Counted from the stretch's first letter, positions 19,628-29,351 are shown. The stretch: DNA of 64,000 bases from Paracoccaceae bacterium (GCA_022843025.1 JALHOL010000002.1:1-64000), one strand, 5' to 3'. Program-made: numbers and translations. Notes: generated by a model from the sequence alone, not told the origin.

Positions 19628-19897
19628 TTACTCGGCTGCCTCCGCGACCGGGAGAACCGAAATAAAGGTGCGGCCTTTCAGGCCTTTCTTGAAGGTCACC
19701 TTGCCCTCGGTCACGGCAAAGATCGTGTGATCCACGCCCATGCCCACACCGTTGCCCGGGAAATAGGTCGTGCCGCGCTGACGCACGATGATGTTGCCCG
19801 GGATGGCAGCCTGGCCGCCATAGAGTTTCACGCCCAGACGACGCCCTGCGGAGTCGCGGCCGTTGCGGGAAGAACCGCCTGCCTTTTTATGTGCCAT
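19628..19897 (-). CDS. rpmA: 50S ribosomal protein L27
   Basis: An 89-residue L27. The start [16 protein letters not shown], which reaches the peptidyl-transferase centre, and [20 protein letters not shown] are diagnostic. AAGGAG lies 8 nt before the ATG. It follows rplU by 12 nt. Confidence 0.97.
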   Translation of the reverse strand: MAHKKAGGSSRNGRDSAGRRLGVKLYGGQAAIPGNIIVRQRGTTYFPGNGVGMGVDHTIFAVTEGKVTFKKGLKGRTFISVLPVAEAAE

Positions 19898-19909
19898 TTG
19901 GTACTCTCC

Positions 19910-20365
19910 TTATTCCGCAGCGGCTTCAGCGGCCTTCTTGGCGCGCTTCGGTTTCGCAGGTGCCTCAACCGCCGGGGCGGCCTCGGCATTGTGGGCGGCG
20001 CGGCGCGCATCGGCGGTGCCGGTGGCTGCTGCAACGCCCGATTTGTCGGCGCCCGTGGCCAGCACTTCGGTCACGCGAACCAGCGTCAGGTGCTGACGGT
20101 GGCCTTTGGTGCGCTGCGAACTGTGCTTGCGGCGACGCTTGACGAAGTGGATGACCTTCTCGCCTTTGATCTGGTCGATCACTTCGGCAACCACGGCCGC
20201 ACCCGCAACCATGGGCACGCCCAGGGTAACGGTCTCGCCGCCGACCATCAGAATCTCGTTGAACTGGATCTTGTCACCAGCATTGGCAGCCAGCTTTTCA
20301 ACGCGCAGCACGTCACCCGCCTGCACCTTGTATTGCTTGCCACCGGTCTTCAGGACCGCAAACAT
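19910..20365 (-). CDS. rplU: 50S ribosomal protein L21
   Basis: A 151-residue L21. The conserved part (MFAVLKTGGKQYKV to about residue 102, with VKRRRKHSSQRTKGHRQ) is normal. It is followed by an Ala/Lys-rich tail of about 45 residues ending KAAEAAAE, a lineage-specific extension seen in Rhodobacterales. GGAAGAGGA precedes the ATG. A consensus-like promoter lies about 140 bp upstream. Confidence 0.97.
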   Translation of the reverse strand: MFAVLKTGGKQYKVQAGDVLRVEKLAANAGDKIQFNEILMVGGETVTLGVPMVAGAAVVAEVIDQIKGEKVIHFVKRRRKHSSQRTKGHRQHLTLVRVTEVLATGADKSGVAAATGTADARRAAHNAEAAPAVEAPAKPKRAKKAAEAAAE

Positions 20366-20505
20366 GGGTCGTCCTCTTCCTTGCTCCGCGTCCTGTGGCC
20401 CCCAAGCTTGGGCGTTCCGGGGTTTCCCCGCCTCGAACAGCGCGCCCTCTCGGGCGTCATGAAATATGAAACCCGCCAAGACTCACGCCTTGCCGGGATG
20501 CGCGC

Positions 20506-20533
20506 TTATCAGGGCAAGCCGTCCGCAAGTCAA
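20506..20533 (-). promoter_or_regulatory. Promoter of rplU-rpmA
   Basis: On the minus strand there is -35 TTGACT (20528-20533), a 16-bp spacer, then -10 TGATAA (20506-20511). It would give a 5' leader of about 130 nt before rplU. The leader contains GGGG-AAA-CCCC and CCCAAGCTTGGG stem-forming elements, suggesting a structured and possibly autoregulated leader. Confidence 0.6.
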
Positions 20534-20578
20534 GCGAGATCACCAGCCCCGGCCCGGCGCGCCGGATCGAATAACGGA

Positions 20579-21538
20579 TCAGATATCCTGCCCCGCCATC
20601 TGCCGCGCAACCGCCACGCCCAACGCCCGCGAAATCGGCGTGAACACCTCATCAAAGGCAACGAACAGCGCCGCGTTCAACACCTGCCCCTCGGCAGATT
20701 CCGAGAAGGCGATATAGCTGTCCAGTTCCTCATCCGTCAGCGGCCCATAGGCCAGCGTCAGATAGGGGTACAGCCAATCCGTCGTCTGCTGGCGGACATC
20801 GCCCTCCTGCCCCCAGACATCGGTCAGCATTTGATCTTCGGTCATCTCGCCGCCGAAAGCACCGCCCTCCTGCATCCCCTGATAGAATGCGAGCGAGGCG
20901 TTCAGCGCACCCATCACATTGGATTCGATTAGGTCATTCGCCGCAACGAACCGCTCCAGCTGGTCAACCCGCGCCGACTCCCCCGATCCCAGATCCTCCC
21001 ACGCGATCCGCGCCGCTTCCTCTGCCTCATCATCCAGCAGGGTCCGCCGCGCCTCGACCTCCAGCTTCAGCACCTTCTTCCCCAGATCAGAGCCAAAGAA
21101 AGCCTGCATCGCCGCAATATCGCCGGGCGATTTCGCCAATTCCCGCGTCAGCGCCGCACTCAGCGCCGCTTCCATGCGGGGCGCTTCATAGATCAGCGCC
21201 ATCGTCGCCTGCCAGCCCTGCCCGCCCGCACCGGGGAACATGTCCGCTTCCAGTTGCGTGCCGTAATCCAGCCCTTCCTGCCGCAGGATGCCGACCAGCT
21301 CACTGAACTGCATAGTTTCGGTCAGGGTCTTGACCTCTGCCGCCACAGCGGCCGGAACAGCCTCGGCCTGCGCGGCCTCCTGCGCCATGGCAGGCAGCGG
21401 CAGCCCCAGCGCGGCAATACCAGCCACGCCCAGACCCAGCGCCAGAACAAGACTGCGGCCCAACTGCCCGACAGACGGCGCCAGCGTCTCATCCGCCGCC
21501 CGGCCCCGCGCCCCAAGACTTGCCATCCACTTGTCCAT
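20579..21538 (-). CDS. DUF2059 domain exported protein
   Basis: A 319-residue protein with an N-terminal hydrophobic segment (LVLALGLGVAGIAALGLPLP) ending in AMA-QE, which looks like a signal peptide after a longish positively charged start. The mature part is helical. A stretch near the C-terminus (LTDEELDSYIAFSESAEGQ) matches the DUF2059 consensus. Function unknown, probably periplasmic. The ATG with AGAGGG upstream (MDKWMASLG) was chosen. Confidence 0.75.
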   Translation of the reverse strand: MDKWMASLGARGRAADETLAPSVGQLGRSLVLALGLGVAGIAALGLPLPAMAQEAAQAEAVPAAVAAEVKTLTETMQFSELVGILRQEGLDYGTQLEADMFPGAGGQGWQATMALIYEAPRMEAALSAALTRELAKSPGDIAAMQAFFGSDLGKKVLKLEVEARRTLLDDEAEEAARIAWEDLGSGESARVDQLERFVAANDLIESNVMGALNASLAFYQGMQEGGAFGGEMTEDQMLTDVWGQEGDVRQQTTDWLYPYLTLAYGPLTDEELDSYIAFSESAEGQVLNAALFVAFDEVFTPISRALGVAVARQMAGQDI

Positions 21539-21775
21539 GTTCGCCCTCTTTCGCCCGAACTGCATCCGCTACCCCGTTCCTTGCAGCACCGCCGCGCTGG
21601 TTCGATCGCCCATCCTGTCGCCCGATGGCAGGCCGCCCCAAAAACCGCGCCCTTGCGCGCAAATACCTTGCCCGGAACAGCTAGAGACTGTCACCCCAAA
21701 AGCCAACCCACCCGACCCCACATCTGCGCGAGCATCCGCCCACCCCTTCTTTCCACGCGCCGCCACAAAACCCGC

Positions 21776-21804
21776 TTGCAACCCCCGCCACTCCCCGCTA
21801 TGCA
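21776..21804 (+). promoter_or_regulatory. Promoter of tRNA-Ser
   Basis: TTGCAA (21776-21781), a 17-bp spacer and TATGCA (21799-21804) lie 27 bp upstream of the tRNA 5' end. Both hexamers differ from consensus, but spacing and position fit. Confidence 0.5.
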
Positions 21805-21831
21805 CCCCCGCATTGACGACCCCCCAAGCGC

Positions 21832-21921
21832 GGAGAGGTGCCGGAGTGGTCGATCGGGGCGGTCTCGAAAACCGTTGAGCGTGCAAGCGTTCCGTGGGTT
21901 CGAATCCCACCCTCTCCGCCA
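21832..21921 (+). tRNA. tRNA-Ser (CGA)
   Basis: A 90-nt class II tRNA. The acceptor stem GGAGAGG pairs with CCTCTCC, then comes discriminator G and an encoded CCA. The anticodon loop CTCGAAA gives CGA, which reads UCG. A long variable arm (GAGCGTGCAAGCGTTC) and the T-loop GTTCGAATC are present. It marks the left border of the glycan island; no second copy of its 3' end was found downstream. Confidence 0.95.
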
Positions 21922-21980
21922 CTAATCACACGCTCTAGTGAGATAGCCGACAGTTAGATCGGCCTACCCGGTCAAGCAGG

Positions 21981-23843
21981 CTAGTGCGGGTCGAGGAATG
22001 ACTCATCCCAGACACGGTCGTTCTCGATCATCCAAGACCATATCTGAACCGCCTCGACGGTCTCGGCCGGCGTCAGAACAGCTTCGCCCGCATCAGCCTT
22101 CGCCTGATCAAACACGACCATTTCTGCCGCTTCCCCGGATCCTTTCGGTATCATCATGCTTACCCCGCTCACATCGAGTCTCGTCCCGCCATTGCGAATG
22201 GCAAGCGCGCGCGCTGAACGTCCGGGATCATTCGACAACAGTTTACGACCCAATGCCATGGCCGGACGCCAATCTCCCGAAAGAGCAAGTACGGTGGAAG
22301 CGATGTCAGAATGGCTTGCCGGTTCCCGGCTTTCACGCGGCGGCCCAATGACCGGATCACCGCCACTGATAATTGCCCCCGTGAACACCGTGTCATCGAC
22401 CGGAAGACCTGTCGAAATCGACTGATCCAGAAAGTTCGCGTGATCCCCCACAATGATGACGACCGTATTCTTCCATCGAGGCCTTGATTTCAGAAAATCG
22501 AAAGCCCGCTTCAGTTCTGCATCTACCTCCAGAATGGAGTGCGCGTAATTTTCGGCAAGGTTCGGTCCGGCTGTCCATCTGCCATCCGGCGCCGTGTAGG
22601 AATAAGGCAAATGGGGCTCCAGAGTGAGGAGGATGCCGAACAAGGGTCGCGCCGGGTCTTGTGCGTCTGACGTGGCGACCCATTGGTTGAACTGATCAAC
22701 CGTTACCCTGTCTTCTACGCCCAATCCCAGATCGGTCGACGCCAGGACGTCCTCGAACACGCCATAAACCCAATTCTCCTTGTCATCATAGCGAACGTCA
22801 TAGGTGATGATCCCTGTGCGGTAACCATTGCTTCTGAGGCGCTTGCCAAGACGGTCGAAACTCGTTGAAGCGTAGGCACCATCCAACCGTTTGACCGGAT
22901 GCATCCACGCCCCCGAAGATATGCCGACAAAGCCGGGGCCGGAAGGAAATCCATTTGACAGGAACCGCTGGAAGACCACGCCGTTCCTTGCCAGTTCTTC
23001 GATAGCAGGCACAGAGACGAGGTTCTGCCCTGTCGGATTGACAGGGCGCAAACTGGCGCCACGCAAGCTTTCTACGACAAAGATGAATATATCGGGCTTG
23101 CTGATCGGTTCCTTCGGCATGGACTCCCAACGGTAGACAAGCGGATAGTCTTCATCGACCCATGACGCACCCTCTGGCAGGCCAACAAAGGCGCGAATGC
23201 GCTCGGCGGCCTCTTCCTCTGACATCCTCAATCGCGTTCCATCAACGCCCATCGCCTCTGTCACGTAGTCGAATTCCACAGGGGGAAGCAGCGAACCAGA
23301 GGCCGTGTCAGCACCAAAGGCAATTGCCAAGCCGATCGCTGCTCCCGCCGCGGGATACGTCCAACGGACCGGCGTCAAATGCGGCTTCAGCCCGACGTTC
23401 CAAAACAGCAGCAGCATCCAGATCAAGTATGCAGCAAGCAACGTCACCGCCGGAAAAACCGCATACCAGTAATGGAAGACCGGTTTCCAGAAATAGTCTG
23501 AAAGAAACAACCCGGGCCCTGCGAAATGGGCAAGCGTGGAAGGGGTCAGCCGCTCCCCGATAATCGCATCCAAGATGGGGTCAGACAGGCTTAAAAACAG
23601 GCTAGCCGACAAAAGGACAAGCGCGATGGCCGTGACGCAAACCCGAAGAAATGTGACTCTGACGACCAACCAGAGCAGCAGAAAACAACACCCGAGAACC
23701 AAGGTGAACCCCACATGCAAAAGCACGGTCAGCAAAGCATTGGACGCGCTGTCGCCCTTGATGATCGCCGTAATACCCAACGCGGCAACCCGGAGTGTAC
23801 ATAGCAGGACCAGCGCGATGGTGATCGGATGCTTGAAATTCAT
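21981..23843 (-). CDS. LTA synthase-like membrane sulfatase-fold transferase
   Basis: A 620-residue membrane protein. About five transmembrane helices occupy residues 1-175, then an extracytoplasmic alkaline-phosphatase/sulfatase-fold domain. Landmarks are FIFVVESLRG near residue 260, the nucleophile region SNGFPSGPGFVGISSG, and the metal-binding VGDHANF. This is the architecture of lipoteichoic acid synthase, phosphoglycerol transferases (MdoB, OpgB) and lipid A phosphoethanolamine transferases, which move a phospho-alcohol from a phospholipid to a glycan or lipid. Its likely role here is adding a phospho-group to the island's glycan. CGGAG precedes the ATG. Confidence 0.82.
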   Translation of the reverse strand: MNFKHPITIALVLLCTLRVAALGITAIIKGDSASNALLTVLLHVGFTLVLGCCFLLLWLVVRVTFLRVCVTAIALVLLSASLFLSLSDPILDAIIGERLTPSTLAHFAGPGLFLSDYFWKPVFHYWYAVFPAVTLLAAYLIWMLLLFWNVGLKPHLTPVRWTYPAAGAAIGLAIAFGADTASGSLLPPVEFDYVTEAMGVDGTRLRMSEEEAAERIRAFVGLPEGASWVDEDYPLVYRWESMPKEPISKPDIFIFVVESLRGASLRPVNPTGQNLVSVPAIEELARNGVVFQRFLSNGFPSGPGFVGISSGAWMHPVKRLDGAYASTSFDRLGKRLRSNGYRTGIITYDVRYDDKENWVYGVFEDVLASTDLGLGVEDRVTVDQFNQWVATSDAQDPARPLFGILLTLEPHLPYSYTAPDGRWTAGPNLAENYAHSILEVDAELKRAFDFLKSRPRWKNTVVIIVGDHANFLDQSISTGLPVDDTVFTGAIISGGDPVIGPPRESREPASHSDIASTVLALSGDWRPAMALGRKLLSNDPGRSARALAIRNGGTRLDVSGVSMMIPKGSGEAAEMVVFDQAKADAGEAVLTPAETVEAVQIWSWMIENDRVWDESFLDPH

Positions 23844-24080
23844 TCAGACGGGCTCCGACGGTTTGATCTCACATTCAGACGCATAGATTGGGCCAATCCT
23901 TCCCACACGGTTACCCCAACCACCCCATCAAGACGGCGAGCTCTGCCCAGACCCGCTTTGCTATCTCTCCGCCGGTCACTGCCCGCGACACCGCTTGATA
24001 CTGAAGTTCCGGTATCGGTCTGGTTCCGTTTCCGAAAGCGCACGCCTGACCCCTCATGTGGCGCCCTCCACATTTTCCGG

Positions 24081-24971
24081 TCAGCCCGACGAAGCTTTCG
24101 CCATTAATTGGCGTTCAAGCAGCTTTTGAAACCCCGCCACAAGACTGGTGGAAGACTGCCAACCAAGCAATGCAAGTGCCCGCCCCGGATCACCAACAAA
24201 GGACGAAACGTCAAAGGAACGCGGCTCACTGACCTGCACAGAAACCGGGGCCTGCGCATGTTTGCGTGCAAGATCTGCCAGATCGCCAAGACTTGCGGAG
24301 CTTCCTGAAACGAAATGAATGGGCGGAAGGCACCTACCCTCAGAAGTGGCCATGATCAGACGCTCAAGTCCGTCCGCCACATCGTCTACAAAGGTGAAGT
24401 CAAAGGCATTGCCTGGCCCCTCAACGCGGATAACACCCCCAAACGCGGCTGCATGGGCAAAGGCAGGAACGACTCTGTCAGAATGGTCCTTTGCCGAGCC
24501 GTAAACGTTTGCGAACCTGCAAATGTTCGCCACCAAACCGTTCTCTCGCGCGCGCTCAACGATCCGCTCACCTTCGGCTTTGCTTCTCGCGTACACGTTC
24601 ATCGGTCTTTTTTCACTGTCTTCGTGCACTGGGAACGCATCCGCTTGGCCGTACACCTCGCGACTACTGGCCGAAATCAACCAGGGACGCGCCTTTTGTG
24701 CCAAACACAGTCGGACCAGAGACCGGATTGATCCAACATTGGTACGCCGGCAAAGCTCCGGGTCGTTCTGTGCCCAGACAACACGGGTAACGGCAGCAAG
24801 GTGCAAGACCCCTGTCACGCCAGCAAGCGCCTTCGCCAAGGACTCGGGGTTGCAAATGTCTTCGCTGGGATGGCGCTTGATGTCGAAATGCCGAACCTCA
24901 AGTCCCCGTGCGGACAGCCGCTCAATCACTGCCCGACCAATCAGCCCTTCCGAGCCCGTGACAAGTATCAC
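24081..24971 (-). CDS. NAD-dependent epimerase/dehydratase (SDR)
   Basis: A 296-residue extended short-chain dehydrogenase acting on nucleotide sugars. The Rossmann motif VTGSEGLIGRAV is at the very N-terminus, the catalytic YxxxK is YARSK, and an upstream Ser lies in SASSREVYG. The start is GTG, with GAGG about 10 nt upstream. Substrate unknown. It probably supplies a precursor sugar to the surrounding glycosyltransferases. Confidence 0.85.
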   Translation of the reverse strand: MILVTGSEGLIGRAVIERLSARGLEVRHFDIKRHPSEDICNPESLAKALAGVTGVLHLAAVTRVVWAQNDPELCRRTNVGSIRSLVRLCLAQKARPWLISASSREVYGQADAFPVHEDSEKRPMNVYARSKAEGERIVERARENGLVANICRFANVYGSAKDHSDRVVPAFAHAAAFGGVIRVEGPGNAFDFTFVDDVADGLERLIMATSEGRCLPPIHFVSGSSASLGDLADLARKHAQAPVSVQVSEPRSFDVSSFVGDPGRALALLGWQSSTSLVAGFQKLLERQLMAKASSG

Positions 24972-25216
24972 TTCTTGAAGTTCCTCTCAGCAATCGCAGA
25001 CCCGTCGCGCGGCTTCAAACAGGTGCAGCCTGACCAACCTTCGGCCGACATTTACCATTGTTGACTTGCGGCTGCCATTTGCAATAGCCCAGCGATCCGC
25101 TGCCCAAAGCAACAGAAGATGCATGACCGTCGTGCCCTGTCCCAGCCGCCCAGGCAGGTTGCCGGGCTCCGGCGCGTCTGTTAGCGTTTTGGTTCAGAAG
25201 CGTTCCGGGACCATCA

Positions 25217-26248
25217 ATGGATTTGCTGTCGCCACGTTTTGTCTTGAACGCCGTCCTCGATGAAATCGCCGAGAAACGTGGCGTATACTGGAAAAGCCCA
25301 AGCCTGCATCGCACCCACTATCTGGACGAATGCGCGCTGGCACTCCAAACCGATGGGTTCGGGGGCATTCCCTATGTGATGTGGGGAAAACACCGTGATT
25401 GGCGCGGCGATGCCTACCCCGCAACTGGTGGGCGGATCTTTTGGGTACGCGTAGATTCACTGGATGATTTCGTCCGCGAAGTCCTGCCGCGGATCCATGC
25501 CCCGGTCGTGCTTGTGACGGGGGCGTCGGATTATTCGCCATTGGAGTTTGCACCAAAAGCCACTGAGGCACTTCTGCAAAGCGAGATGATAAGCCACTGG
25601 TTTTGCGCCCAACCTGACTTTCCGGTCCTGCCAAAGAAGGTCACGCCGGTCCCGCTGGGATTGCCCTACCCATATCGCAACGACATTCACTTTGCCAAAC
25701 CGTGGTATGCACTGACCCGACACATCACCAAACGCTATGACATTGCAGCCCATGACCGAAGGCTTGCAATGCTCGTCCGCAATCGCGTGCCGCCCGAGCT
25801 GCGGCCACCTTTGGCATTTTGCGATTTTGCCTTGAACAACACCTCTCGCGATGGACGACTTGGCGAGACGCGGGCCGGAGTGGCGGAAGTTCTGAAAAGA
25901 TCAGGCTGCTGCGTTTTCCCGGAAAAGGCCATGCAGCCGATGCAGCTTTACAAAACCTATGGCGAATACGCCTTTGTCGTCAGCCCCTTCGGCCGTGCCA
26001 TGGACTGCTATCGCACCTGGGAGGCGCTGGTGATGGGCGCGATCCCGATTGTCCGCCGATCGCCACTGGAACCGATGTTCAAAGGCTTGCCAGTCGCGAT
26101 TGTCGATGACTGGAACGAAGTGACGAGCGAGCGGCTTGCGGAATGGGCCGAGCAGTTCAAGGACAGCTGGGAAGACAACGCCTCTCTTGAACGGCTGACG
26201 CTGGATCACTGGTTGAAGCGCATCCGTGCAGCAGGGCACCAGTCGTAG
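25217..26248 (+). CDS. Exostosin-like glycosyltransferase
   Basis: A 343-residue protein. The C-terminal segment YAFVVSPFGRAMDCYRTWEA followed by LVMGAIPIVRRSPLEPMF and VAIVDDWNEV matches the conserved nucleotide-sugar-binding end of exostosin/GT47-type enzymes (S-P-x-G-x-x-x-D-C-h-R-x-W-E-a-l-x-x-G-x-I-P-I). No signal peptide is seen, so it acts in the cytoplasm. It is the first of three rightward glycosyltransferase genes. Linkage and substrate cannot be read from sequence. Confidence 0.78.
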   Translation: MDLLSPRFVLNAVLDEIAEKRGVYWKSPSLHRTHYLDECALALQTDGFGGIPYVMWGKHRDWRGDAYPATGGRIFWVRVDSLDDFVREVLPRIHAPVVLVTGASDYSPLEFAPKATEALLQSEMISHWFCAQPDFPVLPKKVTPVPLGLPYPYRNDIHFAKPWYALTRHITKRYDIAAHDRRLAMLVRNRVPPELRPPLAFCDFALNNTSRDGRLGETRAGVAEVLKRSGCCVFPEKAMQPMQLYKTYGEYAFVVSPFGRAMDCYRTWEALVMGAIPIVRRSPLEPMFKGLPVAIVDDWNEVTSERLAEWAEQFKDSWEDNASLERLTLDHWLKRIRAAGHQS

Positions 26249-26393
26249 GAACCGGGGCAACGGGGTCTGATCTGACCCTGCAATCAAAGCATGTTGCCAT
26301 CAGAATTGGACGCCACTAGCCTTTGCCCCCGACGGTCAGCTTCGCCCTCTCGATTGACGTGATCTTCATCCACTTTGGTCAAGGGCCATTCGC

Positions 26394-27317
26394 GTGCACG
26401 GATCAAGGACCAAGGTTTGCATACTGATCTGCACCTGCGACAGGCCAAGCTATCTTCGCGCACTCCTTGCAGAGCTGACCAAGCAAGCGCCGGATTACCC
26501 CATCGTCATCGTAGACAATGGCGCGGTCCCGTCTCGCCTTGTTGCCAACGAATTCGAAGGCGGCTTGCGCGTCGTCTATGATCGGCTGCAAGAAGCAGGC
26601 GTCGTGACGGCACGCAATCGGGCCATCCATCTCGCGCTTCAGCAAGCACCGGAATTCCTTGTCTTCGTTGATGACGACGAGGTTCCCGAACCCGGCTGGC
26701 TTGGGCATCTTGTCGGCTCTATTGAGGCGACCGGGGCGGATTTCGCGACTGGACCTGTTCACGCGAACTTCCTCGCACCGCCGCCGCTTTGGGTCGTCAA
26801 GGGACAGTTCTTTGTCCGTGGTCCCGACATCGCGACAGGAAACCTCGTGCTGCGAAGATCTTGTGTGCCAAAGGACCCGAACCAATGGTTCAACCCAAAG
26901 CTCAACTTCCTCGGGGCCGAGGATGAAGAATTCCTTAAGCGTCTGATGGCGAAAGGTGCCCGCTACGCCCCTTCCGAAAAGGCGATCGTGCGGGAATTCG
27001 TGCCAGCGTCCCGACTGCGCCGCAGCTACGTTTTCGGCCTCGGCTTTCGCGACGGGCTTCAGATCGTGCAGCTTGATGCATTGCGCGGCGGGTCGCGCCC
27101 GGGTCGCGCGGCCCGTATGGCTTGGGCCCTCGCCGCCAAGCTTGGCTATGGAGGCAATCATCTGATATGGGCCATCCGCACACCTTGGCGCGCTGTTCTT
27201 GGCGTCAGGGATTTTTCGGCCGCGGCTGGAATCCTGCTGGGCAGCCTGGGATTTAGGGCGCGCTTCTACGGCCGTAATGGCCACGCCAAGACAATGGAAG
27301 CCGGGGCCGGGGCTTGA
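26394..27317 (+). CDS. Glycosyltransferase family 2
   Basis: A 307-residue GT-A enzyme. It begins VCILICTCDRPSYLRALLAE and continues to the metal-binding DDDE (FVFVDDDEVPEPGW). The acceptor-side motif GAEDEEFLKRL (ED in place of the usual ED/EN) and a C-terminal amphipathic region follow. The start is a GTG. It lies between the exostosin-like gene and another GT2 and is likely co-transcribed with them. Confidence 0.87.
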   Translation: MHGSRTKVCILICTCDRPSYLRALLAELTKQAPDYPIVIVDNGAVPSRLVANEFEGGLRVVYDRLQEAGVVTARNRAIHLALQQAPEFLVFVDDDEVPEPGWLGHLVGSIEATGADFATGPVHANFLAPPPLWVVKGQFFVRGPDIATGNLVLRRSCVPKDPNQWFNPKLNFLGAEDEEFLKRLMAKGARYAPSEKAIVREFVPASRLRRSYVFGLGFRDGLQIVQLDALRGGSRPGRAARMAWALAAKLGYGGNHLIWAIRTPWRAVLGVRDFSAAAGILLGSLGFRARFYGRNGHAKTMEAGAGA

Positions 27318-27353
27318 TCTCAGGCGCGCTTCGGGGAAAGCCGAAACAAATTC

Positions 27354-28385
27354 ATGGAAAGCTCTGGAAGAATGCGGAACGCCGGTCAGCCACAGACACT
27401 GCCTGTCGTGCAAGAGTATCACAGGCCGCAAGTTGCGGTGATCATCCCCTATCACGACAATTATGCCGACTACGTCTTTGACGCGTTCCGGTCTGTCCAG
27501 CAACAGACCCATACGCATTTCACCTGCACGCTTGTTGACGACTGTTCCCGCAACGAGAACTTCGATGCCGCGCAGCGGGCTATCGCAAAGATTGCGGACG
27601 AACGATTTCGCTTGATCCGCTCGGACGAAAACCGAGGGCAGATCCCGGCGGTCTTTCTGGGTCTGGATGCGACCCAGTCCGATTTCGTGACCGTTCTTGA
27701 TCCGGATGACCGCTATGCACCGACCTTTCTGGAAAGGATGCTGGCGATCCACCTGAACCCGCGCCTGTTCTGCCCGATTGTCTCCTGCGACCAGTACTAT
27801 CTGAATCTGCGGGGTGGGATCATTACGGGAACCAGCGCCGATGACGGCGCAGAGGGGTTTAATCCTGAAACGCTCATGGCCGAAAGAACGATGTTCGAAT
27901 CCTTTGCCTTCCACCGCTTTGTTCCACCCGAGCAACCGGGTTGGCATTGGTCCTCCACGTCATCCATGATGTTTCGGCGGGCTGCCATGAACCTGCTTCG
28001 TCCGGTTAGAACGCTTGGATACAAGAACGCCTTCGACGACTATTGCGCCCAGGGCGCGCATATGATGGGCGGAAGCCTCTTCCTGCGCGAGCCGCTGGTC
28101 TATCGGGGGTTGCATGATAACAACGATTTTCTGAGGTCGTCGATCTTCTCGATGTATCAAACGCGCAAGAAGGATGACCGCACCTTTCCGCTCTATGTCT
28201 ATCGGATCGACGCTGTCGAAGCGTTCCTAGGCAATGGCGGGCTCGATGTCTTTGATGTCGACAGCGTTCGCGATCTGCTGCTCGCCCAGTTTCGCGGGCC
28301 GGAACTGCCGATGCTTCTGAAGGCGCTCCCGCAGGTGGCTGAAATGCTCGGCCTGAATGCCGATGATCCCGGCCTCTCAGCTTGA
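27354..28385 (+). CDS. Glycosyltransferase family 2
   Basis: A 343-residue GT2 with VAVIIPYHDNYADYV at the fold start, the nucleotide-binding LVDDCS, the metal-binding DPDD (VTVLDPDDRY) and a C-terminal extension of about 140 residues. No membrane helix. Its last 9 nt overlap the 3' end of the convergent downstream gene. It is close to the preceding GT2 (36 bp), so the three rightward genes look like one unit. Confidence 0.86.
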   Translation: MESSGRMRNAGQPQTLPVVQEYHRPQVAVIIPYHDNYADYVFDAFRSVQQQTHTHFTCTLVDDCSRNENFDAAQRAIAKIADERFRLIRSDENRGQIPAVFLGLDATQSDFVTVLDPDDRYAPTFLERMLAIHLNPRLFCPIVSCDQYYLNLRGGIITGTSADDGAEGFNPETLMAERTMFESFAFHRFVPPEQPGWHWSSTSSMMFRRAAMNLLRPVRTLGYKNAFDDYCAQGAHMMGGSLFLREPLVYRGLHDNNDFLRSSIFSMYQTRKKDDRTFPLYVYRIDAVEAFLGNGGLDVFDVDSVRDLLLAQFRGPELPMLLKALPQVAEMLGLNADDPGLSA

Positions 28386-29351
28386 AGACCCGGCCCCCGG
28401 CCGGGTCTGGCACAACCATCTGCCCGAAAAATGACGGATCATGATACTATTGCTGCGATTCTCATCCCCACCCGGGCCCCGATTGATAAGACCAAGGCTC
28501 GTCAACCGATAGCGACGTCGCAACAGTTTGGCTTGAAAGTTCGTGCGCCTTGCGGGGCAGACAAAGCGGGGGGCCCGGCAATGCGCGGCGAACCAGACAT
28601 CATCCACCAGACGCGCAGCCGACGGGGCACCTTCATACTGCGTGACTCCCGAAAGATCGAACTGATCAGGACGCACGATATATCCTGAAAATCCTTGCAG
28701 TATATCGACCTGAACTGCTTTCCGCAGGCGTCGCGCACGAATGGGTGACGGTGCGCGCATCAACAGGTTGGACCAAACCGTCGTCGGCCTGTCTGTCAGG
28801 TCTTCCGGAACGGACCATCCACTAAGCCCGAATGCAGCCTCAGGCTGCGCCCGCACCGCGTCAAGCAGGTCGGCTAGCACCGATCGGTGATAAATCCTGT
28901 CATCATCAACCACCAGAATGGGCTGCGACGGTGGCAAGCGTTTAAGGCTCGGCAAAAGCTTGGTTGCCGGGCCAAGATCCGGGCAAGGGTGGATCTCAAC
29001 CGCCTCTAAGCCCTTCAGGAATTCGGGCACGACGTAGGGCACACCTTCGCGCAGGCTCACCGACGGAATATTCAGGATGATCTTCTGCGGTGCCACACTC
29101 TGCCGCAAAAGGCTTTTGATCGTTGGCGCGATAAAGGGCAACCGGCTTGGGATTGAAGTCAGGGATACGACAGCGGCCGTTCGGTTGGAGTTCCTCGCCC
29201 AGGCCTTGTCGAGTGCGTGAAGCGACAGGCGTGAGAGGCGGAATTCTTCTGCAATGTCTGCAAGAAGCGTTTCACCCTCGAAAAAGTCATGAATGATTAC
29301 GGCCACTGCCACCGCAGCGCAGGCACCGACCAGAATGGCAATTGCGGTCAT
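28377..29351 (-). CDS. Membrane-anchored glycosyltransferase-like protein (GT-A, DDD motif)
   Basis: A 324-residue protein with one N-terminal transmembrane helix (TAIAILVGACAAVAVAVII). A GT-A-like domain follows: VVSLTSIPSRLPFIAPTIKS, then the probable metal site VVDDDRIY, and later QGFSGYIVRPDQF and VDDVWFAAHC. The order resembles bacterial glycosyltransferase-like proteins of unknown specificity. The ATG nearest the membrane helix was chosen; upstream ATGs exist without a ribosome site. It lies downstream of a CDP-alcohol phosphotransferase on the same strand. Confidence 0.65.
   Translation of the reverse strand: MTAIAILVGACAAVAVAVIIHDFFEGETLLADIAEEFRLSRLSLHALDKAWARNSNRTAAVVSLTSIPSRLPFIAPTIKSLLRQSVAPQKIILNIPSVSLREGVPYVVPEFLKGLEAVEIHPCPDLGPATKLLPSLKRLPPSQPILVVDDDRIYHRSVLADLLDAVRAQPEAAFGLSGWSVPEDLTDRPTTVWSNLLMRAPSPIRARRLRKAVQVDILQGFSGYIVRPDQFDLSGVTQYEGAPSAARLVDDVWFAAHCRAPRFVCPARRTNFQAKLLRRRYRLTSLGLINRGPGGDENRSNSIMIRHFSGRWLCQTRPGAGSSS

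Noticed and set aside
26403-27947. 514-codon frame opposite two GT2 genes
   Set aside because: Spans two clear genes on the other strand and has no domain.
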